Assembly (NCBI RefSeq): GCF_027943255.1
Contig: NC_072895.1
Span: forward strand, 87,732,001-87,796,000
Direction: 5' to 3'
DNA length: 64,000 nt
Source: Anastrepha obliqua
Taxonomy: Eukaryota; Arthropoda; Insecta; Diptera; Tephritidae
Below, in pieces: positions 47,763 through 59,100 of this stretch. Made by a program: the position numbers and the translations under genes. Below the pieces are notes generated by a model. The model was not told the origin of the DNA and made no database searches. It worked only from the letters and a program-made list of their open reading frames with translations. Position 1 is the stretch's first letter. Each line of letters begins with the position of its first letter.

Positions 47763-48613
47763 TACCACGTCCAAAGGGCCAACACTCGGCGCCACGTGGC
47801 GGTCCACCACGCTCTTGGACCAACAATGAGCTCACCGATGCACTGCAGCATGTATGGAACAAGAAGATGACCACCTCGCAGGCATCACGCGTCTTCGGCA
47901 TTCCCTACAACTCATTGCTGATGTATGTGCGTGGTAAGTATGGCAAAAGCCTGAAGCTGGAACAACTACGCAAAGACTGCATCAGCGGGCCACCAGTTGA
48001 AATGCTACAAATCGGTCTCGGCGGTGGCAAAAACAAGGATGAATCTCGTAAAGACAAAGCAGCTAACAGAAATGCAGAGAACGCTGCTAAAAATAATGCC
48101 GAATTAGACTTGGGCATACCACTGCCCGGCATGGTGGCCGGCAGCAACGGGCCAAGTGGTCTACGTAGCGCCAGCTCAGAACCGGACTTAATTGGCTGTC
48201 CCAACTCGCTGTTCGGTCCCTTCTCCGGCTCTTTCTATCCCGACTTCCCAGGCGGTTTCGCCGGTCTGCCACTGAGCATGCTCAATCTGCTACCACCAAC
48301 GGATCGACACCAACCGCCCGGCGCCGGTCTTACACCTTTGCACCATCTAGGCATGGATGAGGATTGCAAATCGGATCGTTCGAAACAATCGTCTTCGCTA
48401 GGAGATGACGATTTCGCAGCCGGTGCCGCTTTAGCTGCTGGCGTACAACCGCTCGCGCTCAACCGCAACGATAACGAACGCCGCTCTGTTGGTGGTGGTG
48501 GTGGTGAAATGCTAGCGAGTGCAGGTTCGATAGGTGCGCCGCCACCGCCACCACCTCCAATGAGCGCTGCCGTCGGTGGCGGTGCGCAGCCGAATGGCGG
48601 TATGCAAGATTGA
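47763..48613 (+). CDS. lov: lov coding exon 3: pipsqueak-type HTH DNA-binding domain
   Basis: This encodes residues 840 (last two bases) to 1122 and a TGA at 48611-48613. The psq helix-turn-helix is at residues 858-912: SWTNNELTDALQHVWNKKMT, TSQASRVFGIPYNSLLMYVR and GKYGKSLKLEQLRKD. In this family the domain binds DNA and the IPYNSL...GK segment forms the recognition part. Downstream lie LRSASSEPDLIG (about 949), a Gly/Pro-rich region and Pro/Gly runs near the end. The acceptor is preceded by a CT microsatellite. The three exons sum to 3369 nt, exactly 1123 codons. The frame does not end in a typical UTR: coding-like sequence continues past the stop (see the next entry). Confidence 0.93.
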
Positions 48614-49039
48614 AATTTCTGGCGGGATTGGGCCGCCAACCCCATGTTTTTCCCGCCAAATGACACATACGATGTGGAAGAGGCTATGAATGGCGGCATT
48701 GGTTTCGGTGGCCATCACCAGCACCAGCAGCAACACAACGATGTGACGTCTACAGAGCGCAACGCCAACTGTGGCAGTAGTGGTGGTGGTGGCGCCATGG
48801 CTAATGTCGCACGTGCGGCACATCAATTTCGTGAATTCAATCAAAATCTTTACATGACCAGACGTAAACTGAAACGGCTGCGCCAGCGACGTTTCACGTT
48901 GAATAGCCGTGCAGCGGAGAACGGCAATGGTGCGACGAGCGGTACCGGTGGCGGTGGTAGTGGCTTTATGGCGCTGCAAATGGGACCGCCGCCGTCGGCG
49001 TTGACGTTGCCCTTGCCGCCAGCGGTTATACGCACTTAG
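48614..49039 (+). CDS. lov: Candidate stop-readthrough extension of lov
   Basis: Directly after the TGA, in the same frame, 141 sense codons follow before TAG (49037-49039). The stretch begins NFWRDWAANPMFFPPNDTYD and has coding-like character: His/Gln and Gly runs interrupted by complex sequence, and a basic segment MTRRKLKRLRQRRFTLNSRA that could act as a nuclear localisation signal. Base composition stays GC-rich like the exon and drops sharply to AT-rich after 49040, as at a true coding end. The context is GAT-TGA-AAT, not the strongest leaky TGA-C context. Readthrough would give 1264 residues. Alternatives are a sequence or allele error at the TGA, or a spliced isoform, but no good short intron is visible. 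Confidence 0.6.
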   Translation, partial: NFWRDWAANPMFFPPNDTYDVEEAMNGGIGFGGHHQHQQQHNDVTSTERNANCGSSGGGGAMANVARAAHQFREFNQNLYMTRRKLKRLRQRRFTLNSRAAENGNGATSGTGGGGSGFMALQMGPPPSALTLPLPPAVIRT

Positions 49040-49143
49040 TTTAATTTTATTGTAATGTTGTAATCTAAATTATGTTCAATTACTGTAAAGTATAAGTGAA
49101 GAGATGAAGAGGCGCAAAGAGCGCAGGCGATCTAGAAAATAAA
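49040..49143 (+). other. lov: lov 3' UTR with first poly(A) signal
   Basis: AT-rich sequence follows the distal TAG. The first AATAAA is at 49138-49143. Further AATAAA signals at 49493-49498 and 49800-49805 could give longer 3' UTRs. Which is used cannot be told from sequence. Confidence 0.55.
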
Positions 49144-50530
49144 TTATACATAAATTAACTAAAATAATTAGTGAAAATTTGGGGGAGGAAGTTGAGTTGA
49201 GAAATGTTGCATAATTAAATTATTACTTGTATAACTGTGAATCGATGTGAATATGTAATGAGTATGCAATATTTTGTTTTGGTTTTATTTACATATATTT
49301 CAAAAATACAGACTTTGTATGGAAATTAAGAAAATTCAATTTTTTTGTTTTTGGTTCAAGGTATAGTATTTTTGCTTTACACACCAACAAAACGAAAACA
49401 ACGATATTTTCTCTATTTTGTATTTATTAATTATGTACAAAAGATGTATTCTTCCATTTTACTTAAAATTTGTTTAGCTGATTTTTATACAAAATAAAAG
49501 TGAATGTATATATTTGTACAGTGATTGCAAATAGTGCACATCTGAAGCATTATGTTTCCAAAAAAATTAACAAAAGTGTTCTAATGGCAATTCACCATTA
49601 AGCGCGAGTAATTTGGCGGCGCAGCATTGGCAAGTAACCACAGCAAGACAACAGCAAAGTGTCTAGATCGCACGAAAAAACGATAGCACCTCAATATTTG
49701 GACCTGTTTTAACTATTTTGCTTTTTTTAATTTTCATAATTTTTGTTTTATAAAAATATAGCGCATTGGCATACAAAAACAACATAAATCTATAGTATAA
49801 ATAAAGGTCTATGCTAATATACATATGAAACTATATAAAACCTTATAAATTTCCAATTTTATACAAAAATTATAAAAATACACGAATTCAAGCTTTTTAT
49901 TCAGCACTTCGCCAGTAGTACCGTCTCTCTGACTTTACATGGACTTTTCAAACGACCCTCGTACAGATAGTTAAGTAATGAAACGCGTAAAGGCCAAAAT
50001 AAAGATTTTCAGCTTTCAAAATCATTTTTTAATATGTCATAAAAAAAGTTACTTAAAAAAAATTCAAGTAAACAATTTTATAGCCCATTAAACTTTTATT
50101 GAAGTCGCTCAAAATTTTAGCTGATTTTTGATAATTTTTTCTCCCCACAAAATGTCGTGCATTTGTTATATGGAGAAAATGCGCAACACCGTCATAGAAG
50201 AAAGTTATAAAAAAACGATGGGATTTTTAGCAACTTCAAACTTGCACTTTATCAGCCTAGTATTTAAATTTAGCTATAAAACTGCATGGCCAACTTTTTT
50301 TTTTAATTCTGAATAAAAAGCTTAAAACTAAATTTTTCAATTTCTTAAACTTTTTTTTTTGTTTTTGCGTTAAGTTTGAAATTTGGGTTTATGTGGTATT
50401 TGTTAGGCAATGAGCCATATTTTTATAAAAAAAATTAAATTATAAAGTTTTTTATTGTAAATTTTTATAATTTTTGCATAAAGTTTGCAATTTGGGTTTG
50501 TGTGGGTTTTGTTAGATAATAGGCTATAAC
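49144..50530. other. Long 3' UTR or downstream flank
   Basis: AT-rich, transposon-poor sequence with additional AATAAA signals at 49493 and 49800. No recognised gene; an open frame at 50128-50316 has no domain. Confidence 0.5.
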
Positions 50531-50540
50531 TTGTACTTGT

Positions 50541-50850
50541 ATGGCGCTTACACCCTTTTTGGGCGTTTGGCCGAGCTCCTCCTCCTATTTGTCGCGTGCG
50601 TCTTGATGTCGTTCCACTTATGCAGGTACCTACAGTTTCAAGCCGACTCCGAACGGCAGATATTTTTTATGAGGAGCTTTTTCATGACAGAAATACACTC
50701 GGAGGTTTGCCATTGCCTGCTGAGGGGCGACCGCTATTAGAGAAAACTTTCTTCAATTTGGTCTTTCACCGAGATTCGAACCTACGTTCTCTCTCCGAAT
50801 TCCGAATGGTAGTCAACCCATAGCCAACCCATTCGGTTACGGCGCACAGC
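50541..50850 (-). mobile_element. tRNA-derived SINE, full length
   Basis: Minus strand. The head, the complement of CATTCGGTTACGGCGC near 50830-50845, contains an A-box-like segment. The B box is the complement of GATTCGAACC (50773-50782). The body has the complement of CGACTCCGAACGGCAGATAT (about 50643) and GGCCGAGCTCCTCCTCC (50568-50584). The tail, the complement of GGCGCTTACACCC, is at about 50543. A clear whole copy, about 310 bp. Confidence 0.88.
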
Positions 50851-50854
50851 AATT

Positions 50855-52380
50855 ATATACTTATACTTCTATTAATAAATAAGAAGCTCTCAAAAAATAA
50901 AATAAAAACAGTCAAATCTGCTCAAAATGTTGAGGGTCCACCGTTTTTCGCATACCCTAGGCATTTTGTTGCTGCGCTGCCATGGTAATTTGGCAATGCT
51001 ATGTTGCCAAATTGCTTGTGCGTAATTTTCAACAGCTCGGCACGTAAAAAAAAATCAAAGACTCACATTTCATTAAAAAAAATATTTAGTACAGTTATCG
51101 CTATATAACTGGAATTTTGAAATTTAATTTTATTTGCTAAATTGTGAATGGAAATAAAATTTTATTTCCAAAAAACTCTCCAAACATTTGCCTAAATCCA
51201 AATTTACTACCAGGAAGTGCACACTTTTATTTCAACCCAATATTGATAAGTATTTCTTAACCTACTCATTTGTGTGAAGCCCACTAATTAATTGTACTGT
51301 AAACCACTTTCACTTTGTGCGCTATTTCGCTCCACTGTAACCTTATAAGTATGAACAATTTTAGTTTTTGGTGCTTTTAGTTCCTATTTTTTGTTGAGGC
51401 GATGTAAAAACATTCCCAAAAATTTGCGTATGCTAGTATTTAGTATGTTTTTATGTTTTATACACTGTAAACTATTAAATAAATTTAAACAATCAAATTT
51501 TGAAAAGCTTCTAAAGCAAAAATTCTATGTTACACAATTTTTTACAAAAAGAAGTTTTCGTTCTTTGTGAGTTATAAATATTCCTAATAAGTTAATTTTT
51601 CATTAAATCTAATAATTAGTTATTAATTATAAACTTACAATTCATTGTTTTCAATCACTTCATCACAAATAATCAAAATAATTTAATAATTTTGTATGGC
51701 AATATTTGTAAATACTAAGTAATATTTATATACCAACATTAGTATTAACACAAAAATAAATGGAAACATAATATTTAAAATTCAAACAATAAACAAAAAA
51801 TGTAAAAGAATGTATAAAAAATTGCATTTGACAGTTGATTGTCAGCAAAAGTTATAAAAAATTTTGTGTAAGTGGCCGATGGAGATTATTGTAAAAGCTA
51901 TAGTATTATGATTGTACCAAAATTTTTAAACAAAAACAAAAACTAAAATATATTATTGAGTAAGCTAATGAATCATTATCATAATTTGAGTAAATAAACT
52001 CTAATAAAAATTAAAAACGCACACAATTTCTTATAAGTTTTTTGTAAAGACAAAAGCAGTGGATAAAGGACTACTGAAGTTATACCAGCAAAATAGGCAA
52101 AGAGCAGGGGTGTGTTCGAGCCATGAAAATAATTACAATCTCATTTCTTACTCTAATCTGCTGCAATAATGCAGAAGTTGTTTTTAACGGATTATGCAAT
52201 TTGAAATAGCCCCAAAAATGCATGGAAATTATGAACTACTTAATGACTGAATGGAAGATAGAGAAAGGCAGTGGAAAATACATTAAAAAAATATAAAAAA
52301 ATGCGTGAAAAATACGCGAGAAATCAATCTAGCCATGTCCGTTAGTTCGTCTATCCGAGCACACGATAACTTGAGCAAAA
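50855..52380. other. AT-rich flank, no recognised gene
   Basis: Low-complexity AT-rich DNA without coding or RNA features and almost no transposon motif. Confidence 0.5.
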
Positions 52381-52384
52381 GTTG

Positions 52385-52800
52385 AGACAAGAGGTTTAAA
52401 AAACTCATAACCCTCCTCAAGGATAAGAATGCTCACGCGCATTCTCACAGGCCACTGTAGATTGCGTAGTTTTCTGCATATGGTCGGGATTTGGTCAACG
52501 GACTCTTGTCGTTTCTGCGAGCAATCTCAGGAGACTCCATTGCACCTTCTTCTGTCGCCTTTGCGACTAATCCTGGGAGACTCCAATGCACCTTCTTCTG
52601 TTGTTTTTACGACTAGTCCCAGGATACTCCAATGCATCTTCCCCTGGAATGTAGCGCAATAGCACGGAGAAGCCTGAGACATCTTGGTCAACTGCAGTCA
52701 GAAGAAAAGCACATACATCCAGACCAACCCAGCTCTATCTTAAGTTTAATAAGAAAACTGGGTCGGGATGAGGTGCTTTGATGAGCAGAGGGCACATCTT
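52385..52800 (+). mobile_element. LINE C-terminal fragment with internal 46-bp duplication
   Basis: Plus strand. LTRILTGHCRLRSFLHMVGI followed by DSCRFCEQSQETPLHLL is the LTGHCxL...CxxC...H region at the C-terminus of I/R1-like LINE ORF2. A segment within the following cysteine part has been tandemly triplicated with a 46-bp period (GGAGACTCC at 52530 and 52576, GGATACTCC at 52622), altering the end of the frame. Confidence 0.75.
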
Positions 52801-52847
52801 AACTTGTCTTAAATATTGAGATATTTCAATGAAACTTGGAACACATG

Positions 52848-52951
52848 CAAGGTGGCGCAAAATTAATCATCCAATAGAAAGTTTATAATTCCTGCAAATG
52901 TTGTCTTAGGTCATTCATATTTGACCCTCGTGAGCTAGACACCTGCAGTAT
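52848..52951. mobile_element. MITE, CAAGGTGGCG family, copy G (inverted half)
   Basis: It begins CAAGGTGGCGCAAAATTAAT and continues as the reverse complement of the family's right half (complement shows GTATACTGCAGGTGTCTAGC near 52951). The element is thus in the opposite orientation, truncated at the internal PstI-like CTGCAG region. Confidence 0.8.
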
Positions 52952-52954
52952 ACG

Positions 52955-53400
52955 AGAGTCGTTTGAAAAGTTAGTGCACAAGTAAAAGTACTTAATTGTT
53001 TGAGGTCAACTTTTTTTGTTTTTCGACATAGTCTATTTTTAAGCTAATACACTTCGTTCAAGACTTTGTTGATCCCTTCCGAATAATAGGATTTATTCAA
53101 GTCTAAAAAATAGCCATCCGTTTCTGCAATCTTCTCCTTGTGTGAATAAAATATTTTTCCCGCCAGTCATTTCTTCAGATTAAGGCACAAATATTAGTCC
53201 GAAGGACTCGAGTGAGACAAGTCTGGAGAATGGGGGCGATGTGCACGAGTTGGAACCCTATTTCCATTAATTTTGCGACCACAACTGCTAAGGTGTGAGC
53301 TGGTGCATTATCGTTGTGAAAAAGGACTTTTTTGAAAATCATTCAACTTCCTCGGTTCATACCAATATCGAGCACAAAGAAATATACCGATCAGGCTGAA
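52955..53400 (-). pseudogene. Mariner-type transposase C-terminal remnant
   Basis: Minus strand. A SEEMTGGKNILFTQGEDC-like stretch is followed by NGWLF, INPIIRKGSTKS, TKCISLKIDYVEK. This matches the end of Tc1/mariner-type transposases (RW.KCI.LKGDYVEK). Stops separate all blocks. The N-terminus cannot be followed beyond 53400. Confidence 0.65.
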
Positions 53401-53562
53401 ACTTGGTATGTGTTTTTCCAAGAGTTGCTACCAACTAAACATAACCTCGATACGCGTTGTGTTTCACAAAATTTAGCTTTGGCTTAGTGAAACACAAAAC
53501 GAATGACGTCGGCATATCTGTCAAATTCGCTCAGAGCCGAGTGACGGTCTGCTGGTAGGTAG

Positions 53563-53695
53563 TGCACCTCTAAAAATTGTTTCATTATGCTGTGTCCGTA
53601 TTCAGTTTTGTTGGCAGCCGGTCACTGTAAGTAGAGATTATCTTCACATACTCGACTACTTTTCATGGTGAAAATATTTTTAGAGGTGGTCTATG
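53563..53695. repeat. Short inverted-repeat segment
   Basis: GTGCACCTCTAAAAAT near 53563 and ATTTTTAGAGGTGGTC near 53676 are inverted repeats about 115 bp apart. A related GTACACCTCTCAAAA occurs near 54210. Possibly a small MITE; no clear target duplication. Confidence 0.4.
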
Positions 53696-53905
53696 TAGCA
53701 GAGCCAAGAATGATAACTATAGTGAAAACAAAATTGTGAAGGGAACTTCGGCTGCCACGTCACGGGAGTGATTCGCCAGCCGAACTCTGCACGATCATTT
53801 CATATGTATTCATGCACTCGACCAATCAGCAGATAGCAACGAAGCAATGTGAGCGAGGGCTGTGTTGGATTTTTTCATATAGCACTAACACAGAGTAAAT
53901 TTTGT
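53696..53905. repeat. Dispersed repeat, related to 27.27-27.45 kb
   Basis: The partner of the 27.3 kb repeat in the same orientation (GATAGCAACGAAGCAATGTG, ATTTTTTCATATAGCACTAA). Unknown class. Confidence 0.55.
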
Positions 53906-54354
53906 TAAACATATCTCAAGTGATGCACTGCCACATCAAAGTTCTCCTCAAATTTTTATTTACCCTTGCTATCAAGCAAACCTTGAATTATTTCCTCCTT
54001 GAATACCTTTGCCGAGCCTAGTATGGAAAGAATACAGAAATTTGCCAGGATAGAAAATAGCCAGGACTAATAGTTTCCTTTTTTACATTAACCTAAGCTT
54101 AATTTTCATTTCAGTTTACAAGTCTTCACTATTTTGCCACTCTCTTCTTAGTTCTTCCACACAGCTCAACAGCTGTTACATCAGGGTCAAGTATGATAGA
54201 TACCAGGTAGTACACCTCTCAAAACATCTTCTCTCCATGCATCAGGGCTAAATTATCCCAAAAATATGCTTCTGCGACAGTTGCGACCGTAATTCGCTAA
54301 GTCAAATAATTGCAACTGGAATATTGAAGAACTAAAATATGAGCATGACAAGTA

Positions 54355-54513
54355 TAATGTAACCTCTCCTAACGGTCACCTCGATTGGCCGAACGCCTCC
54401 CTTGAGCGGACAATTTTTTCTATATCAAATCTTATCGACACCTTTGGACCCCTCTCTTAGACGGACAAAAGCCGACTGACAGTGAGTCAGTCCGCCCAAG
54501 CAAGGTTTCACTG
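54355..54513. mobile_element. pogo-like MITE, 159 bp
   Basis: The right end, complemented, reads CAGTGAAACCTTGCTTGGGC. The left end is TAATGTAACCTCTCCTAACG. Both are followed outward by TA (54353-54354 and 54514-54515). A CAGTG-AACCT terminus with TA target is typical of pogo/Tigger-type elements. The 86-codon frame across it has no transposase motif. Confidence 0.65.
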
Positions 54514-54519
54514 TATTTG

Positions 54520-55340
54520 TGCGTATTTAACTTTTCGTTTACTCTTGCGTAGCGAAATGTTTTTGTTGAATTTGTTACGAAATGTAGACAAATTTGGTCT
54601 ATTATATTTTGCTTATTTAGATAATAACTTTTACTCCCGGTGACGCACTCTCTATCTCTACTAATTTCCCTCCCTAATTTTCTCCCTCTCACTTAATTGA
54701 CTTGTCGCGATTTATAAAGGAGACTAAAAATATAAATTTAATGAATCAAAAACATTATTTAATCACTTGTCTCTTCAAAGCTTTGAGAACAACACACACA
54801 ATTTTCAAGAAAAATTATAAATTTGTTTTTGATTTTTAATTATTCACTGTACTTTGAGCTATCGGTTTTTGTACTACTATTTGCACCAGTTTAAATATCT
54901 ATCAACTTTCTGCAATACTTTTGACGATATCTTCGATTTGCTTTTTAATCCTGACGAAAAATATGTCACAAAATCCCGAAATCCCGTTTTCTTATATTCA
55001 AAAAAATCATTAAACAGGGAAAATTAATAACTTCGGTATTGATTTCTTAGTAAATATAAATGCGCGCATGTGAAAAACCAAGGAGGGGGCAAGTTTTGGA
55101 GTTCGTTACAGATTGCGACGAAGCAGAACTTTAGCTGAAACGGCGATGGGCCTATTTCAAGCCAATTAACACTTATGTGGAAAAGTTTGTTGCATCTCAG
55201 CCTCAATTTTTTGAGTAAAAGGTGCGTTTTGTAAGCATAAAAATTGCTTAACTAGCTCTCTATGTGAGTTCATACTCCACATTTTAAATCAATCACGCAG
55301 CATGATTAAGAGCTATTAGACAACCTCCATGCGCACAAAA
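54520..55340. other. AT-rich flank, no recognised gene
   Basis: No coding, RNA or transposon feature recognised. A CCCGAAATCCCG motif near 54975-54986 echoes the one near 2960. Confidence 0.4.
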
Positions 55341-55344
55341 ATTA

Positions 55345-55512
55345 TTTTTTTCTTGATGTTTCTCCACAAATGGAGAGACCTACAATTTTATGTCGCCTTC
55401 GAGCGGCGAATGGTGGTTGATGCTATTATTTGATGTTTCATGAACGGGGTTTTGAACCTGAGCACTACCGAATAACAGTAACTCACCAATCTATTCGGCT
55501 ACGCTAGTTGTC
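55345..55512 (-). mobile_element. SINE fragment
   Basis: Minus strand. The head complement is CCAATCTATTCGGCTACG (55487-55504) and the B-box region is decayed (GTTTTGAACCTG). The body has CTTCGAGCGGCGAATG (55397-55412). The tail is missing. Confidence 0.65.
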
Positions 55513-55514
55513 GA

Positions 55515-57155
55515 ATTATTAAAATTATCAAATAAATTTCTCGCACTCAATTAACTTCCTAATTTATACACTTAATTATCTTTTTACACGATAGATGCGT
55601 TCCCCAAAAATTCACGTAAAAAAGCATTCGTGTAAAATGAGATTTGAGAGAGGTGTACTTGCCACCTTTTGCATAATTAAATGGCTCTTTGACTCAAAAA
55701 TAAATAAATTCAACGATGGAGACAATTTTTAAATCACTTAAAAGTCTAAATAAAGTGAAAAATCTACCGAGTCTCAGATACTTTTCCTATGACTTATTTG
55801 AACGCTTAGGGCATGGAAACATGCAGACACCTTTTATGTGAGTGTGAAAGCTAAGCTATGAGGAGGCTGCGCACTCTTGAACGGCATTTTTAACTGATGT
55901 AGCGGACATAACGCATTTAAAACTAACGAAGCTTTGATCGTTTATTAAAGCCCCGTAGTGTAAGGATAAGTTCCGGTGGTATCTCGATGGACCTGCGAAA
56001 GGTCTAAGTGTGTCATTGCGACAGCCACCCTACCTATCTATTTAAACGCTTCGTACCTGTGTCGCAAAATCTCACTCTATTTGCTCTATGAGATTAAAAA
56101 AAAATTCATTAAATATTGAAAATCGTGTTAAAATGAAACTATTTTTTTTTTCTTTTTAATTTTTTTTGTTTTGTTAAATCAAATGTGTGTAGGAGTGTAA
56201 AAAGAGTATTAAGTGTGTAATGGTTTTTAATAGCAGAAGGCGCGCCAAACATCAAGGTGCAACCCACAATTGAGAGTAAAGAGAAGGTTGAACATTTTGC
56301 GCACCCCTACTTAGCTCTCAGCGAATTTGATAGAAGCAGCTGTTGAGCTAACTTAGTTTTAGATTTTTGTTCACTTTTTTAGTCACCATACAATTTATTA
56401 GTTCGGCAAGAACTTTTTCTTTTCATTTCTATTTTTTTTTTGTATCTTCTGTTTACATTTTTATCTTTTATTTATTTATTATTATCTTCTTTTAATTTCT
56501 TAGTTTACATTAGCTTAAACTATATTAACTTTTCATTTTTATTTAAAAATCTTCGCTATTTTATAAAGAATATTTTATTTTTTTACAATTTTATTTTACT
56601 ATTTAGTTCTCTCTCACACCCCGTCTACATTCACGTCACGGCAGGGATATGTATTTTCCCACTGTCAATCTGCGTAATTTTGATTCTTGGGCGCCACTAA
56701 AAACTACCACAACTATTAAATAAGTTCGACATTAAGCTTTTAAAATTTTTACTTTTATTTTTTTAACTGCCGATTTTTAATGAAAATTTTTATAGACTCT
56801 TTACTCTTCCAATTATTATTATCTTATCCAATATTATTTTTCTGGCAAACATAATTTTCTTGCATATTCACAATAGCTAATATTTAGTACATATATACCT
56901 ATACTTGCACTGTTTCAGTATTTGTTGCTGATTGCAAATGATTGTAGGAACTAGGAACTTAATACTCGCATAAAACGCGCATTGTTACTTTCAAATAATA
57001 AAAATATAAATTTTTTTCCTGTATGGCTGAATGCAAACATTTGAGAAGTTAACAAAATTATTTTTTTTGCAAATACATTTTTTTTATAAACTATTCATTT
57101 TTTTTGCATGAACATTTTTTATTATTTTTTAATTTTTTTTTTTTATAATTTTTAA
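55515..57155. other. AT-rich flank, no recognised gene
   Basis: No gene or RNA. Long T-runs. Hydrophobic open frames such as 56440-56700 (Phe/Leu/Tyr-rich) reflect base composition. Confidence 0.5.
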
Positions 57156-57159
57156 TTTT

Positions 57160-57745
57160 AATCAATCCACAAATTCTGTATGTTGACATTTTTTTTCACT
57201 TTTTTTTGAAGTTTTCTGGATGTTAAAAATAATAACGCAAACTTTATGTAGTTAAAAAATAAATTTGTTTGCAAGTAAATTTGTTTGGTATTATTTATTA
57301 AATTTTTTTTAAATCACAAATTTTTTTTTCAATTTTGCTGGATGTTAAAAATATTAACGCAAACACAAATTCTGTATGTTGACATTTTTTTCCTTTTTTT
57401 TGAAGTTTTCTGGATGTTAAAAATAATAACGCAAACTTTATGTAGTTAAAAAATAAATTTGTTTGCAAGTAAATTTGTTTGGTATCATTTATTGAATTTT
57501 TTTTTTTAAATCTCAAATTCTGTATGTTGACAAATTTTTTATTTTTTATTTTTTTAATTTTTCTGGATACTAAAAATATTAACACAAACTTTATGTAGTT
57601 AAAAAATTTATTTATTTGCATGTACAATTTTTTTTCAATATTATTTTCTAAATTTTTTTCACATCACAAATTCCACATATTGACAATTTTTAATTAATTT
57701 TTTTTTTTAACATTTACTGGATGCTAAAAATATACAAAAAATAAA
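57160..57745. repeat. Tandem array of about 148-bp units
   Basis: The unit starts with CACAAATTCTGTATGTTGAC, then a T-rich run, then TCTGGATGTTAAAAATAATA and a block around ACTTTATGTAGTTAAAAAAT. Starts are near 57168, 57315 (truncated after about 50 bp), 57364, 57512 and 57665, so about four units, one broken. Units differ by a few percent, and the last is most diverged. A 109-codon frame across it is an artefact. Confidence 0.8.
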
Positions 57746-57749
57746 AATA

Positions 57750-59055
57750 AAATCGTTTAAGTAAAATTTTTGTATACGCTCAAAATAAAATCCCAAATGT
57801 ACAAAAACAGAATTAATGATTTTAAGATATTGAAAACGAACTGGGAAAAAGTCGACAACAACAAAAAATACAAAGAAGAACAGAATTTATAAGAAAAAAA
57901 TTTGAAACAGGTTCATTAGAGTAGAAAAAATGTAAAAAAAATCACATAGACACCGTAAACCATTAAGAATTAGTAGCTTTGAAATGGATTCTATAGTCAG
58001 ACACAAGCAGAAAAAATATTAAAAAACAGCTGAAATGCAGATGTTACAAAATAACGATTAGTAATTCAAACAGGGTAAACAACAACAAAATAATAACAAA
58101 AAAAAAAAAAATAAAAATTAAAATGAAAAAAAAAAACAAATACAATACAATGTTTATTATACAAATTTTTTACCAATAACAAGAATAAGAATAATGCATT
58201 ACAAAAATAAAAGGATGAAAGTCAAAGAAATCAAGTAGTAAGCGTAGCCAAATAAAAGTTCAATATGTAAAATTTGAAATTTTTTATCAAATGAGTTTTT
58301 ACTAATTTTAAATGCTCTAAAAATACTCACCCAGTGCAACTAGTTGCAGAACCCATTACTTTCCATAAAATTAAAACAGGAATTATTTTGGAAACTTATA
58401 TGGAGAAACACACACAGGCAAATGTATGTACATACGTGTATAATATTTATAACTACTGTTAATTAGATGAATAAAATTACAACTACTCAAATTGTAAAAT
58501 AATATAAATTAAAACAAAAATATATTAATATATATATAGAATGTATGTATGTAGTATTAGTTATTATGTAAGTGCATCTACCAGTGTGCTGACACATACA
58601 AACGCATGCATACTTATGTAGTTACAAAAGTGCATGCACGCGTATTTATAAAGAGAAACTTGTAGTGCATAAATATGTATCCATGTACATGTAGTGGGAT
58701 GAAACGAACAATTGCATAAGTGATTTAAATAAATTTAATTAAATAAACAACAACAAAAAATCAATAGTTTAACTGGAATTTTGACTTAATTGTTATAGGC
58801 ATACAAATGTTTCAGTTGCCTAGACACACACACAGTTATGCGAGCGTTAATAAGGACGGCAATAGCAGGCAACAAAAGATAATGCGAATACAGTTGAAAT
58901 TTCCACTGTTCCATACAAAAGAAAGACCGGTTTAGAAAAGTCTATGTACAGGATTTTCCGAGTGCGAGGTTCATTTTTTGGCAAAGTGCCAGCTGTCACA
59001 CTTCCATGGCACCACTTTTGGCAGATTTTAAAGAAAGAATTTTAAAGCAGAAATG
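57750..59055. other. AT-rich, no recognised gene
   Basis: A-rich sequence and ATGT/CATA microsatellites near 58540-58550. No coding or RNA feature recognised. Confidence 0.5.
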
Positions 59056-59100
59056 CATGCAGGTGCAAAATTAATCGTTTTTGTTTTTGAATAACTTTTA

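Noticed and set aside
48599..48720. A short intron removing the lov TGA (donor-like GTATGC near 48600)
   Set aside because: No acceptor with a pyrimidine tract follows within a plausible distance, so readthrough or sequence error is the simpler explanation.
48235..48979. Long minus-strand open frames opposite lov exon 3
   Set aside because: They mirror Gly/Pro/His-rich codons of the plus strand; no motif and no independent support.
50773..50850. A functional tRNA gene
   Set aside because: A- and B-box-like sequences are present but the segment does not form a clear cloverleaf with a matched acceptor stem, and it is joined to the SINE body; it is a SINE head.
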